This document shows positions 35,562 through 44,212 of a stretch of 63,265 nucleotides of DNA, piece after piece. The position numbers and the translations under genes are program-made. Origin of the DNA: a virus; IMG/VR virus record IMGVR_UViG_3300009414_000002, positions 1-63,265 of that record; one strand, written 5' to 3'. The notes beneath the pieces were generated by a model. It was not told the DNA's origin. It ran no database searches and saw only the letters and a program-made list of their open reading frames with translations. Position 1 is the first letter of the stretch, and every line of letters begins with the position of its first letter.

Positions 35562-36005
35562 TTAAGACACAGGGTAGTCAGCCCAGCAGTTTGGGGTTTC
35601 ATACAGACGGACTGACTTGATCTCAACGCCGGTATTGTCCTTGGAGAACAGATCCGAAGCCGTTGAAAACAGAAGTTTTACCATATTTTCGGCTGTTGGA
35701 TTGCATTCCATGATGAATACTTTCATGCTTCGCTCAAGAAAAGCGTCTGCCAAATCGTCGTCTTCATGCAAGATCATCCCGTGGTCCAAATTGAGGTCTA
35801 TCCACGAGCCAAACAGTTCTTTTATGACGGAGAAGTCTACTACCCTACCAATGCCGTCAAGAGAGCCGTCTTCCGCTACGCAGCAAGTCAACTCAACCAC
35901 ATACCGGTGTCCGTGGTAATGTTCACACTTGCCTCCGTGATTTATCAGCCTATGTCCTGCGTCAAACTCGAGCTTCCTTGTGCAGGTCGGTTCTTGTGAA
36001 CTCAA
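35562..36005 (-). CDS. queD: 6-carboxy-5,6,7,8-tetrahydropterin synthase QueD
   Basis: 147 aa. Acts between FolE and QueE in 7-deazaguanine synthesis. Conserved residues are in place: FDAGHRLINHGGKCEHYHGHRY has the zinc His, the catalytic Cys (GGKCEHYHGH) and the HGH pair; VVDFSVIKEL, NLDHGMIL and MECNPTAENM follow as in the family, and the end has LYETPN. The start is TTG, overlapping the upstream stop as TTGA with GAGGAT before it. Confidence 0.92.
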   Translation of the reverse strand: MSSQEPTCTRKLEFDAGHRLINHGGKCEHYHGHRYVVELTCCVAEDGSLDGIGRVVDFSVIKELFGSWIDLNLDHGMILHEDDDLADAFLERSMKVFIMECNPTAENMVKLLFSTASDLFSKDNTGVEIKSVRLYETPNCWADYPVS

Positions 36006-36604
36006 TGTAGATCCTCATCATTCGTGGGCCTTTCCCGGTCATTGGAAAACGCAATCGCTTCTTCAAGACTCAAATTGACATCGTGCATGGTCACGGTCGA
36101 ATATTCTTCATCTGAGTTGTCACTCGACAACACTTTGTACACCGCCTTCATCACTGCATCTTTGTTTTCTGGTTCCACGGCAACCATCGCGGCAAGAATT
36201 TGGTCTGCGTGAATTCTTAAGATCATGGGAACGAGCAGTGTTTCTCCCGGCATTTGAGATTTTTCGTAAGGGTCTGAGTACATTGTCATTTCAAGTTCTC
36301 CATCCCCAACACGAACGGTTTTTTTGTTCATGTCTTTGTACCATTCGGAAATAACCTCTTGAAAGGTTTCGTTGGGTGGATTCTTCCTTGACCAAGGGAC
36401 GAGTTCCGTGAGCGTTAAGCCGAGCATATAAAACATGGTTCCAATGACAGGATGGTCGCGAAATACTTCAGGCACATCCTTGTTGGTGCCGTTTAAGTGC
36501 TCGAACAATTCAGCGGCCGCGATTAGCGCTCCCGGGATGTCACGGTCGCACACTTTGTCGCATATCTCTTGCAACGCGGCGTTTGTGTCTTTTTGTTCTT
36601 TCAT
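36002..36604 (-). CDS. Hypothetical protein in the modification operon
   Basis: 200 aa, soluble, acidic, mostly helical, with no recognised domain. It is coupled on both sides: ATGA overlap with RuvC upstream and TTGA overlap with QueD downstream. The tight coupling suggests a role linked to the modification pathway or its regulation, but this is inference only. Confidence 0.65.
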   Translation of the reverse strand: MKEQKDTNAALQEICDKVCDRDIPGALIAAAELFEHLNGTNKDVPEVFRDHPVIGTMFYMLGLTLTELVPWSRKNPPNETFQEVISEWYKDMNKKTVRVGDGELEMTMYSDPYEKSQMPGETLLVPMILRIHADQILAAMVAVEPENKDAVMKAVYKVLSSDNSDEEYSTVTMHDVNLSLEEAIAFSNDRERPTNDEDLH

Positions 36605-37104
36605 TTTGCAACGCCCTCCATGCGCCGACCATATTCGCCAAGCAAAAGAGCCGATGCGCGGTTATGGTCTTTTTTTCTGCTGAAATCCATTTCCGGCCAG
36701 AGGCGCGATGCCGCCAATATCGCCCTCCCTTTCGTGTCCGTCCCTTCTACGTCAGCGAGCATCGACTTCATCCACCTCTGAGGCGTAACAAGCTCATACG
36801 GTGTTTTGAGTGTGGCGATACACCCTTCCAGCATTCCAAATGAGCGCCCGAAAGAAAAAACGCTTACAACTCCTTGGCCGGGACGCGAATTTACCTTCTC
36901 GAGTATGACTTTTGACCTTTTGGAATACGGCTTGATTAAGTTCACTAGATGCGACAAGTGAAGCTCCTTTCTTTTCCCCACTTTTATCGTTGGGAAATCG
37001 GAACTGAGTATCGAACGACCGGCGTGGTCTACTATGCCGATGGCACCGCTCAACCCGGGATCTAGCCCGATATAGAAGTCATATTTTTTATCTTCTCCAA
37101 CCAT
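36601..37104 (-). CDS. RuvC-like Holliday junction resolvase
   Basis: 167 aa. Phage-type RuvC: FYIGLDPGLSGAIGIVD carries the first catalytic Asp, KVILEKVNSRPGQGVVS the Glu, VTPQRWM a conserved stretch, and KKDHNRASALLLGEYG the C-terminal acidic/His region. It cleaves branched DNA before packaging. I used the start at 37104, preceded by GAGGAGTTCC, rather than upstream in-frame codons. Confidence 0.85.
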   Translation of the reverse strand: MVGEDKKYDFYIGLDPGLSGAIGIVDHAGRSILSSDFPTIKVGKRKELHLSHLVNLIKPYSKRSKVILEKVNSRPGQGVVSVFSFGRSFGMLEGCIATLKTPYELVTPQRWMKSMLADVEGTDTKGRAILAASRLWPEMDFSRKKDHNRASALLLGEYGRRMEGVAK

Positions 37105-37312
37105 TGGAACTCCTCTATGTGAATGAGGCATCTGTATCGGGCCATGCCTCCCTGCGCCCGCCAGTGTTGCTTTGTGATCAAGGGAGATACGCGGCAAGCA
37201 CTGACTTCCCGAGATTCACGCCTTACTCGGGCTGGCGACCGTGGAAAGCGAAACAACACACGTTGCGAGTTATTACTCAACGTAATCGCTGTCCACGGAT
37301 TTAGAGTCACTG
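37105..37312 (-). ncRNA. Structured intergenic RNA candidate
   Basis: 208 bases without a gene, rich in complementary segments. CCGTGGA (37239-37245) pairs with TCCACGG (37292-37298), enclosing ACGTTG-cGAGT-tatt-ACTC-AACGT (about 37260-37283). CCCGAG/CTCGGG form a hairpin nested between CGCCAG and CTGGCG. CTGC-ATA-GCAG occurs near the upstream end. This density suggests a folded RNA in the leader of RuvC. It does not fit a tRNA, and its family is unknown. Confidence 0.4.
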
Positions 37313-37546
37313 CTATGCAGCGCTGTTGGGATTGAGTTCATGTTGCCTCGCTTGCCATGCCGTGGCAATTTCTTTGAACTTTTTCCCTGAGACGGGCAAC
37401 TTGAAATCAGCGCCGCACTCCTTGCACTGCCTGTGCGTTTTTTTGATATATTCCATCTTGCTGCTACCGCATGACCCACATTGGTCGTGCTTGCAATCCG
37501 AAAGATGCCATTGGATCGGTAAATCCAAGAACAATTGATCAGCCAT
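37313..37546 (-). CDS. Small zinc-ribbon protein
   Basis: 77 aa. CKHDQCGSCGSSKMEY and HRQCKECGADFKLP give two CxxC-type pairs, a zinc ribbon. The rest is helical and basic. AGGAGGTGTTAAAA lies before the ATG at 37546. Its function is unknown; such proteins may be DNA-binding accessories. Confidence 0.65.
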   Translation of the reverse strand: MADQLFLDLPIQWHLSDCKHDQCGSCGSSKMEYIKKTHRQCKECGADFKLPVSGKKFKEIATAWQARQHELNPNSAA

Positions 37547-37558
37547 TTTTAACACCTC

Positions 37559-37897
37559 CTATCGTTGGCGGTTTTGGTGTAAACCCCAAATGTATTCAGT
37601 CTCCAAATCATTCACCCAACCAAGTTCCTTCAGCCGATCTCTGACATCTTCAGGCCAACGAGATTTGTTTTTGAAAAGGACCATGAACAACCATTTGACT
37701 TGCGGTTCCGTCACACGACAGTGCGTCAAACCAAGTCCGGTTTTTTCAATCATCTCTTCTACAAACTCCTTCGCTTTGTCGGACAACCTGCTTTCTGGAT
37801 TCTCGATAACATAGACAAGTGCTTTTAGTGCCACTATGGACCTGTCGTATTGTGTTACTTCTGAAATAACATACTGCATTGGGTCAAACACGTTCAC
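37559..37897 (-). CDS. Hypothetical helical protein
   Basis: 112 aa beginning with GTG overlapping the upstream stop (GTGA). Mostly helical; the segment VKWLFMVLFKNKSRWPEDVRDRL is distinctive but not recognised. It is separated from the zinc-ribbon gene by 12 bases. Confidence 0.55.
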   Translation of the reverse strand: MNVFDPMQYVISEVTQYDRSIVALKALVYVIENPESRLSDKAKEFVEEMIEKTGLGLTHCRVTEPQVKWLFMVLFKNKSRWPEDVRDRLKELGWVNDLETEYIWGLHQNRQR

Positions 37898-38271
37898 TTG
37901 TCAATTGACCCCTGTTCCGTTTCCATAGCCAGAGTAACGCGCTCCAAAAATTTCACCGCTGGAGTTGAGCCACTCGAGTCCCCATGATTTTTTATCCATG
38001 CAAGTAAGCAGCATATTACTGCTTGCTGTAGATCCACATCGTGCTTTTCTTGAAATGACTTCCAGCCAATCTGATGGCCTTCTCTGTGGTGACCATTGCA
38101 CAATGGCACTACCGCGTAGTCCGTGACTTTCATGCCCATGCCTTTTTGGGTCACTCCTTGGATGGAGTGATGGTGGGCATCGACTGGAAAGCCAGTATCA
38201 CCGCAAATCCAGCAGTGATTTAACTCGCTGACGTACCGGAGGTACTTTTTGTCACGGACTGGTTTACCCAT
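37894..38271 (-). CDS. HNH-type nuclease (DUF968/Ref-like)
   Basis: 125 aa. LNHCWICGDTGFPVDAHHHS, MGMKVTDYAVVPLCNGHHRE and GHQIGWKSFQ match the zinc-binding, His-rich core of DUF968/RecA-dependent-nuclease-like HNH proteins. It might nick displaced or recombination DNA. It overlaps neighbouring small genes at both ends and belongs to the leftward operon. Confidence 0.72.
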   Translation of the reverse strand: MGKPVRDKKYLRYVSELNHCWICGDTGFPVDAHHHSIQGVTQKGMGMKVTDYAVVPLCNGHHREGHQIGWKSFQEKHDVDLQQAVICCLLAWIKNHGDSSGSTPAVKFLERVTLAMETEQGSIDK

Positions 38272-38458
38272 GCCCTTTCACCTCAAAACCACGTTTGTAC
38301 GATTGCGCTTGGCTTCTATTGAGGCCAGAAACAATTGGTGTCGCTTCTCCGAAAAACACTACACCTCGATGGCTTTTCGGCAGATCCGATTGGCGGAACA
38401 CTGCCCAACTGTAAAGGTCATCTCCATTGTATTTTCTGGTTGTGTACTTGGATGTCAT
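38264..38458 (-). CDS. Small protein of unknown function
   Basis: 64 aa, ATGA-coupled to the gene upstream and overlapping the HNH gene by eight bases. Basic, with WAVFRQSDLPKSHRGVVFFG; the remainder is polar. No family was recognised. Gene coupling on both sides is the main support. Confidence 0.5.
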   Translation of the reverse strand: MTSKYTTRKYNGDDLYSWAVFRQSDLPKSHRGVVFFGEATPIVSGLNRSQAQSYKRGFEVKGHG

Positions 38459-38940
38459 GCGCTGCCCGCTTCAACTGTCGCGTAAGGTCCACACGCAGGG
38501 CAATCAGATTTAGAAAACACAACACCGCATGGATCGGGTGGTTCTACACCAACACTTTTTCGAACATCTTGGGCCAATGGTGCTGTATGACGTATCGCTC
38601 CAGTTCCTTTGCAGTCATCGCACTTCCAGAAAATGCCACCCAATTTAACGACATCCGAGTGTTCTTGTAACTCGGTTTCGCACGCCTCGCATGGACCAAG
38701 TGGGATTTTTTCCGTCGATCTTAGCTCACCAAGTTTTTCTACTTTTGCTTCGCAGCACTTTTTCGCCGCACTCATGTCCCCAATGAACACTTGATTGCAC
38801 CCAGTGCATTTGTGCTTTAGCGAATGAGCGCCAACGAGAAGGATTTCGTTCATGTCCAACCCGCACCGATAACAGTACGTCAAGCGAGGGTTCAATCCTT
38901 CCGTGGGGTGCAGTGATAGCGTTTTGTCGTCATCATTCAT
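38455..38940 (-). CDS. Cysteine-rich multi-zinc-ribbon protein
   Basis: 161 aa. Multiple CxxC knuckles: YCYRCG, HKCTGCN, KKCCEA, GPCEACET, WKCDDCKGTG, SDCPACG. No catalytic motif was seen. Several small zinc-ribbon proteins lie in this operon, so a nucleic-acid-binding role is plausible. The start at 38940 follows GGAGGAAAGTG. Confidence 0.6.
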   Translation of the reverse strand: MNDDDKTLSLHPTEGLNPRLTYCYRCGLDMNEILLVGAHSLKHKCTGCNQVFIGDMSAAKKCCEAKVEKLGELRSTEKIPLGPCEACETELQEHSDVVKLGGIFWKCDDCKGTGAIRHTAPLAQDVRKSVGVEPPDPCGVVFSKSDCPACGPYATVEAGSA

Positions 38941-39395
38941 CACTTTCCTCCGATCTGCTTCACCGAGTCGAGATCGGGGTCTGGCTCGTAGTTCGGACCT
39001 CGAGTCACTTCACATGATTCGATGCCTTCCACTTCATCGACCAACTCCTCCTCCACTTCGAGGACTGAGATCACATTTATGTCTTCGTGATCTTTTCCCA
39101 CCGGGTGACTGCCAAGGTAAATGACGGCAGCATCCCCGCATTTGAACTTGTGCCCAACTGACCGTGCGTCCATGACTGCTGAAACGTCTCCAATCTTGAA
39201 GTACCCGTATGTGTTGTCATTAACCAAAACACGGAATTCTTCTTTCTTTCCTTCCAGTTTCCCGCTTACTGAAATCTGGCAATCAAATTCCGATTCAGTC
39301 CCATTCACGCACGGAGCTTTCATCCAATGGACACGCACTTGCTCGCCAAGCAAGCCAAACAACGATTTTGAAAACTTTTCCAAACTGCAATACAT
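38940..39395 (-). CDS. Hypothetical protein with extended ribosome site
   Basis: 151 aa. Mixed alpha/beta; the last third is acidic. Preceded by CAACAAGGAGG, the recurrent extended ribosome site, which could be a target of the small RNA at 23430. Stop and start overlap with the downstream Cys-rich gene (TGATG). No family was recognised. Confidence 0.55.
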   Translation of the reverse strand: MYCSLEKFSKSLFGLLGEQVRVHWMKAPCVNGTESEFDCQISVSGKLEGKKEEFRVLVNDNTYGYFKIGDVSAVMDARSVGHKFKCGDAAVIYLGSHPVGKDHEDINVISVLEVEEELVDEVEGIESCEVTRGPNYEPDPDLDSVKQIGGK

Positions 39396-39601
39396 TGACC
39401 TTCCTCCTTGTTGAAAATGCCCAGCTTCACCCGTTTGTTCGCCACGACCTTGCTTGGAAAAATCAAAAACAAGCTGAGTCGCTGCTGGGCGGGCTACTAT
39501 TTGGAGCCCCTGTAGCGTGAGTACCGATTCATTGCGCCGGCTACAGGGACACACGGTGTGCTCATGTTCAATGTCAGGCGCAATCTCCAACCCATTCCAT
39601 T
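39396..39601 (-). ncRNA. Structured leader with two overlapping hairpins
   Basis: 206 bases without a gene. A perfect 9-pair hairpin CCCTGTAGC ... GCTACAGGG (about 39507-39549) is preceded by GGGCT-actatttgg-AGCCC, which shares the CCC strand, so the two stems are mutually exclusive. GGCTAC occurs in both. Alternative pairing of this kind suggests a regulatory leader for the 38940 gene. Confidence 0.35.
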
Positions 39602-39751
39602 TCAGTTGCCTCCTTTTGACTTAGATTCAATCTCTTTGAATTTGACATCGGACCACGAATTAATCGCTTTGCCAAAGGTCCCAATCACACTCAAAGCGAC
39701 AGTCACCCACGCCAAGTCCAAAATGAATTCTGAAAATTTCCACCAATCCAT
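39602..39751 (-). CDS. Small single-pass membrane protein
   Basis: 49 aa. One helix, ILDLAWVTVALSVIGTFGKA, with a short N-terminus and a basic tail. The start codon follows GGAG and overlaps the kinase gene stop region. Role unknown. Confidence 0.5.
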   Translation of the reverse strand: MDWWKFSEFILDLAWVTVALSVIGTFGKAINSWSDVKFKEIESKSKGGN

Positions 39752-39753
39752 CA

Positions 39754-40269
39754 TCACTCCTTCGCTTGCGCTTCCGCTCGATCCCACGGGGCCTTCGGGT
39801 TTCCGATTTTCCAATCGTGTTCCCATCGGCTTCTCATTATCTTGATTGAAACAAGAGGCACTCGGTGGCCTGTTCGTACGGTCCTCATGGCTAAATCCTC
39901 GTCCGACAGACCGGAATCAAACAAATCAACAACGAAAACCCGGGCGCAGTACTCGCTAGCAATCTTAAAATACGGCTCAAGCTCCCATCTTTCGCTGAAT
40001 GTGTTTGCAACGGCTGCCGACTGACCATGATTCAGCGCGTGCGCGGCATTGGTTTGGCACCAGATATGCGCTTCAGGCAGCTTGTCCGGGGCAAAGATGT
40101 ATTGATCATCCACCATGAAAAAATCGTCAGCAGCAAATACTCTAGCGCTTGTTGGGCTGCCAATGAGATCAGCGAACCCATGCATTAGCTGCTTTGCGAA
40201 TGTTGTTTTGCCAGACCCGGGCAAACCCCTAACAAGAACCAAATCCAAACGACCAACTGTTTCAGTCAT
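39754..40269 (-). CDS. P-loop kinase-like AAA protein
   Basis: 171 aa. Walker A GLPGSGKTTFAKQ at about residues 14-26 and VFAADDFFMVDD resemble NEDD4BP2/polynucleotide-kinase-like P-loop proteins. It may phosphorylate a nucleic acid end or a nucleotide; the substrate is unknown. GGAGG precedes the start at 40269. It overlaps the upstream gene by eight bases. Confidence 0.68.
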   Translation of the reverse strand: MTETVGRLDLVLVRGLPGSGKTTFAKQLMHGFADLIGSPTSARVFAADDFFMVDDQYIFAPDKLPEAHIWCQTNAAHALNHGQSAAVANTFSERWELEPYFKIASEYCARVFVVDLFDSGLSDEDLAMRTVRTGHRVPLVSIKIMRSRWEHDWKIGNPKAPWDRAEAQAKE

Positions 40270-40765
40270 CTTCAAACACCTCCGATAAAGAATTGTCTAC
40301 CTTTGCTTCACTACCGGGTTCTTCAGCCGCGAAGTACCCGTACGACGACATGAAGTCTGCACAGATGTATTCCAGACAGACGCCGTGCCATGTTCGTTTT
40401 TTGACCTTTTCATGTTGGTCGTCATATTCAAGGAGCATTGAGCGAACAACCTGTAAGGCGTTCCGAACAACTTCCCGCTGTTCCTTGGTTATCCTGAAAC
40501 GCAACCACAGCCAGTCGGCGTCAGATTTGCTTTCAGATGGGGGCGCGGCATCGTGTTGAGGTTCAATTGCATTTAGACGCGCTTTTTCGATTTCATCTCC
40601 ATCGATGTCAATATCCAAAGGCATGATCGCCACATTTTTGACGTTTGCAAAAGCACCACACTCTCCACACTCAAGTCTCAGATAGCCCGTTCGCCACGGC
40701 TTCGCGTTGAAGTCATTCCCATTCCCACACGTCATACAATTCAATGCTGTAACTCGCTTAGTCAT
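40262..40765 (-). CDS. Zinc-ribbon protein beside the primase
   Basis: 167 aa. The N-terminal zinc ribbon (CMTCGNGN ... LECGECGAF) is followed by an acidic linker and a C-terminal helical part (EQREVVRNALQVVRSML). It overlaps the primase-helicase by eight bases. May bind DNA near the replication machinery; function unknown. Confidence 0.55.
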   Translation of the reverse strand: MTKRVTALNCMTCGNGNDFNAKPWRTGYLRLECGECGAFANVKNVAIMPLDIDIDGDEIEKARLNAIEPQHDAAPPSESKSDADWLWLRFRITKEQREVVRNALQVVRSMLLEYDDQHEKVKKRTWHGVCLEYICADFMSSYGYFAAEEPGSEAKVDNSLSEVFEDD

Positions 40766-42596
40766 CGTATATCCCTGCTTGATTGTCTGGGGTGAATGGA
40801 TTCACCGAATACCTCAGCGACTCTTTGTCGAAATGGAGCACGATGTTTCCTTCTTCACCGTAATCACTCCTGACTTTCAATGTCGTTAAAAGCATTCTGT
40901 TCAAGTCATCATCTTTATCGGTTCGAACGTGTGTTCTTTTTCTATGGCATCTAATGACCCCATCGGCGTATTGCTTGATGCCTGAAGACCCGCGAATGTC
41001 GTCCAGTTCGATGAGCATTGGCTCACCCGTTTTCGGGTTTTTGGGCATCTTTTTAGGGTGACATACGAGCCCTATCCAAATATCCAGCTTGTGGGACATA
41101 TCCACGATTTCCTGAATGGCTTCGTCTTGATCAGCATAGTCGTCTCTTGCCCTTACGAAGTAGTCCAAGTGGTCCAAAACAACGTGCCTGACTCCCAACC
41201 GCCTGACGGCATACTCAACACGTATCGAAAGCTCCGATCTATCCATTCGCCCCGATTGTCGGAACGTGAACAAGTTCATTGATTTCAAAACCTCTGCGCT
41301 GTAATCGAACTCAGACTCTTCCATGTCTCTGGCTCGACGCTTTCCAATCATAGAAATTAGTTTCTGGGCTATTTGCCGAGGTTGCATTTCCGGTGGAACG
41401 AATAAAGTGGGATTCCCCGTGACAACCAAATTCCTTACCAAGTCCGTCAAAAACGTTGTCTTTCCAGTCCCAGTGTCCCCCGTGAAAATCCAAACCTCAC
41501 CACCGCGCAATCCACCACCGAGCAATTGATTCAAGGGCTCCCACTGCGTTTTCGTGCCGGAATTTTTTGGGTCCAATACGTCGCGCGCTTCATCTGCGAA
41601 ATCCCCCATCCGAACCACATCCCCCGCGCAAGGGACTGCTTTGCCGATACATTGTTGAATGATCTCTTTTGGAATCTTGTGCTCCAAACACGCTGAAGCA
41701 TCTTTTTCCGGTAGTGTTACTATGCTGCATCGGTAATGACCGAGCTTCTCTGCCGCAAGAGCGGCACCTTTTATTCCAGCATCGTCGTTGTCGTAAACGA
41801 AGATTATTTCGTCAAATATCGAAAGGTCCTCCAACCATGAGTCGGGCCAAGAACCCGCTCCAGCGGTAACGGAAATACATGGCTCGAACCCATATTGGTG
41901 GAGTGCAACCGCGTCGAGTTCCGCTTCGGTTATGAATACCTTCCGGTAGTCCCCTTCTTTCATTGCTTGGTCGAGCCCAAACAACTCTGTCTTACCGCCT
42001 TTTAGCCGTTTCCACTTCGGACCATCTTCAAAAGGTCCGCTTCCGACACGTCGTAGCTTAACCAGTGCAGGGGAACCATCTTTGAACGATGGCAAAACAA
42101 CGTACTCCCGCCCTTGTTCCATTGCAGACCCGATTTCAAACACATCCAAGGCGTCTTTGGTAAAACCACGCGAAGCCAAGTAGTGCATCGCTGGATTGTC
42201 CGGGTATCCGAATAAGACCTTTGTGGCTTCGGCAACGTAAGCGGAAAACTTTGCTTTTATGTTATCGGATAAGCCGTGTTCTGATTTCGACGCGGTTGTC
42301 TTGTGACGCGCCGAGATGTCTTTTATGGACTGGCTGTAAACGGGTGCTGGCAAATCGCCCAACTCGCGTCTCAGCGTGACCATGTTTCCGTTTTTGTTGC
42401 AACACCATGTGTGGAACACTCCACTATCCGCATTGATATAGAGCGGTCGTTTTTTTCCACCACTTTTTGACTTGCCGTACTTCTGCCCGCAAAAAGGGCA
42501 GTCGAATATCAACTCAAGACCGTTGGTGTTGTTTTCTGTGGCCTTGAGAGCCCAACCTTTCTGGTGGGCGTATGTGGTTATGTCGGACTGCGACAT
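40758..42596 (-). CDS. DNA primase-helicase (T7 gp4-like, TOPRIM plus DnaB-type)
   Basis: 612 aa. An N-terminal zinc finger (FDCPFCGQKYG ... HTWCCNKNG) is followed by a TOPRIM domain (VFITEAELDAVALHQYG; IFVYDNDDAGIKG) and a hexameric RecA-like helicase: Walker A GDTGTGKTTFLTDL, Walker B HVVLDHLDYF, then GSSGIKQYAD. It would synthesise primers and unwind DNA. The start after GAGGAGAAACCGA is preferred to upstream ATGs. No DNA polymerase gene is near. Confidence 0.9.
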   Translation of the reverse strand: MSQSDITTYAHQKGWALKATENNTNGLELIFDCPFCGQKYGKSKSGGKKRPLYINADSGVFHTWCCNKNGNMVTLRRELGDLPAPVYSQSIKDISARHKTTASKSEHGLSDNIKAKFSAYVAEATKVLFGYPDNPAMHYLASRGFTKDALDVFEIGSAMEQGREYVVLPSFKDGSPALVKLRRVGSGPFEDGPKWKRLKGGKTELFGLDQAMKEGDYRKVFITEAELDAVALHQYGFEPCISVTAGAGSWPDSWLEDLSIFDEIIFVYDNDDAGIKGAALAAEKLGHYRCSIVTLPEKDASACLEHKIPKEIIQQCIGKAVPCAGDVVRMGDFADEARDVLDPKNSGTKTQWEPLNQLLGGGLRGGEVWIFTGDTGTGKTTFLTDLVRNLVVTGNPTLFVPPEMQPRQIAQKLISMIGKRRARDMEESEFDYSAEVLKSMNLFTFRQSGRMDRSELSIRVEYAVRRLGVRHVVLDHLDYFVRARDDYADQDEAIQEIVDMSHKLDIWIGLVCHPKKMPKNPKTGEPMLIELDDIRGSSGIKQYADGVIRCHRKRTHVRTDKDDDLNRMLLTTLKVRSDYGEEGNIVLHFDKESLRYSVNPFTPDNQAGIYDD

Positions 42597-42610
42597 TCGG
42601 TTTCTCCTCA

Positions 42611-43516
42611 TCAAAAAGGCGCATCGTCCAATGAAATGGAATGCTCTGTCATTTCTTTTTCAGCTTGCGAAAACAGTTCATCGGTTTCGGTTGTGACGGA
42701 TGCAGTTGTTGTTTGTGATTTCATTATTCCAGCTTCAACCCGCTCGTCAGATGCAAACATGGTTAAAAACTCGTTTGCGTTTGCGTTGTCTCGCCACCAT
42801 TTGTCGCTGTGATACCCGGTCAAACACTCACGTAGTTGCTCGAGTGACCAGTTTTTCAAGCGAGCTCTGGCTTTGGAAATCCTCTTTGGCGTGACTCTGG
42901 ACTTGCCCGAACGAAACAGCTTACTCCATTCGCTTATCAAGCTATCTGCTTGACCATCGTTCACTGGTGGTTGCTTTTTCCTCGGCTTTCGTTCAGGGGT
43001 TGGCTTTTCGGCTGGTTTCGCGTTTGGAGTGAACAAGTGCGATACTGGAATTTCTGAGATTTTAGCTTCCAAAAGTTTTCCAAGCTCCAACCCGTATGTT
43101 TCGCACTCCTCTTGAACGCGCTTTGCTACGTCTGGTTTCGAAAGCAGCTTTTTGTTGTGTGCAAACCAACCGTTTTTGAAACCATCACTTTCCAGCGTTA
43201 TGACTTGCCGGACTGCCGCCAAAGTGAATTTCCACGAACCTTGCTGTTCTTTGAAGAACGTTTTCACCCACATGAGGTGTTCGTCACCGTCGTAGACGAT
43301 GAGATCACGCTGCTCCAGTTCCACCATGCCCACGAGAAGACGTTTCGCGTCCATTCGCGACTCAAAGCACGCAACGTCCAAATGAAGCCGGTAGACGCCA
43401 GATGCTTGCGTGTGCGTGTTGCAACACAGGTAAAAATAAAGACCCATCGCGTCGAACGACAAACCAAGTCTGTCGGGGTCCGACCAATATTCGTCATTCC
43501 ACAGACGTTTCGCCAT
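42611..43516 (-). CDS. DnaD-like replication initiator / helicase loader
   Basis: 301 aa. The N-terminal winged-helix-like region (RLGLSFDAMGLYFYLCCNTH; GVYRLHLDVACFESRM) and a C-terminal helical region (WSLEQLRECLTGYHSDKWW) resemble phage replisome-organiser proteins. The end DDAPF looks like an SSB C-terminal tip. It lies directly upstream of the primase-helicase it may load. Start preceded by AGAGGG. Confidence 0.65.
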   Translation of the reverse strand: MAKRLWNDEYWSDPDRLGLSFDAMGLYFYLCCNTHTQASGVYRLHLDVACFESRMDAKRLLVGMVELEQRDLIVYDGDEHLMWVKTFFKEQQGSWKFTLAAVRQVITLESDGFKNGWFAHNKKLLSKPDVAKRVQEECETYGLELGKLLEAKISEIPVSHLFTPNAKPAEKPTPERKPRKKQPPVNDGQADSLISEWSKLFRSGKSRVTPKRISKARARLKNWSLEQLRECLTGYHSDKWWRDNANANEFLTMFASDERVEAGIMKSQTTTASVTTETDELFSQAEKEMTEHSISLDDAPF

Positions 43517-44138
43517 TGGAACCCTCTTTACTGTCTGCTTCATCGGCCAAATCACTGCAGTGTTTCACCAACTCCTGCCACTTCAAGACACCAAACTCGC
43601 TACACCCCTCTGCGTTGTGATGAGCTTCAAACTCAAGCTGCCTTGCGCCCGTGAACGAAGAAGACAATTCCTTTGTTTCTTTGTCCACTTTATCTAGAAG
43701 CTCTTGTGTGCCTTCATCCGTACTCACCAAGCGCTCTGGATATCCAAACGGAACAATTACGCCGGGAGGTAAACAAAACAGGTGATACTGATTTGCCGTG
43801 TCCACAAGCCGCTTCTCACATGGGAAAAGTTGCACCGCTTCACACGCCGTCCCGCAAAGCTCGTTTTTGATTCTCTGGAAGTCTCTCCAGTACCCCTTTA
43901 TTGCTTTTTTGTCGAGCCGCTTTATCGATAAGTGCGCCAAAGGAGGATTTCTTCGCGAATCGACAGGAACGCAATAACGAACTCCAACCTGATAGCGGCT
44001 GTTTACCCACACTTCATCTTCGCCGGAAAGTTCTTTTATCTTTTTCGGCACATCGACTTGTTTGAATTGCGTCCAAGTTGGGTTCTCTTTTTTCATGTGA
44101 CGCTTGCTTTGTTTCGATGTCTTGTTCGGCATTGCCAT
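43494..44138 (-). CDS. DUF7694-like phage protein
   Basis: 214 aa. The segments WRDFQRIKNELCGTACEAVQLFP and EKRLVDTANQYHLFCLPPG with VIVPFGYPERLV match a small family widespread in phages (DUF7694-like) whose function is unknown. It overlaps the DnaD-like gene by 23 bases. GGAGAAA precedes the start at 44138. Confidence 0.68.
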   Translation of the reverse strand: MAMPNKTSKQSKRHMKKENPTWTQFKQVDVPKKIKELSGEDEVWVNSRYQVGVRYCVPVDSRRNPPLAHLSIKRLDKKAIKGYWRDFQRIKNELCGTACEAVQLFPCEKRLVDTANQYHLFCLPPGVIVPFGYPERLVSTDEGTQELLDKVDKETKELSSSFTGARQLEFEAHHNAEGCSEFGVLKWQELVKHCSDLADEADSKEGSNGETSVE

Positions 44139-44212
44139 TTTCTCCAATCGCAGGGCGTTGGCGGGACAACACCCGCCACAACCCCACGCATTGAGCACCG
44201 TTCATTGCTTCA

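Noticed and set aside
37239-37298. Possible tRNA in the RuvC leader (7-bp acceptor-like stem)
   Set aside because: Only 60 bases between stem ends, no TpsiC arm, and the anticodon stem does not pair.
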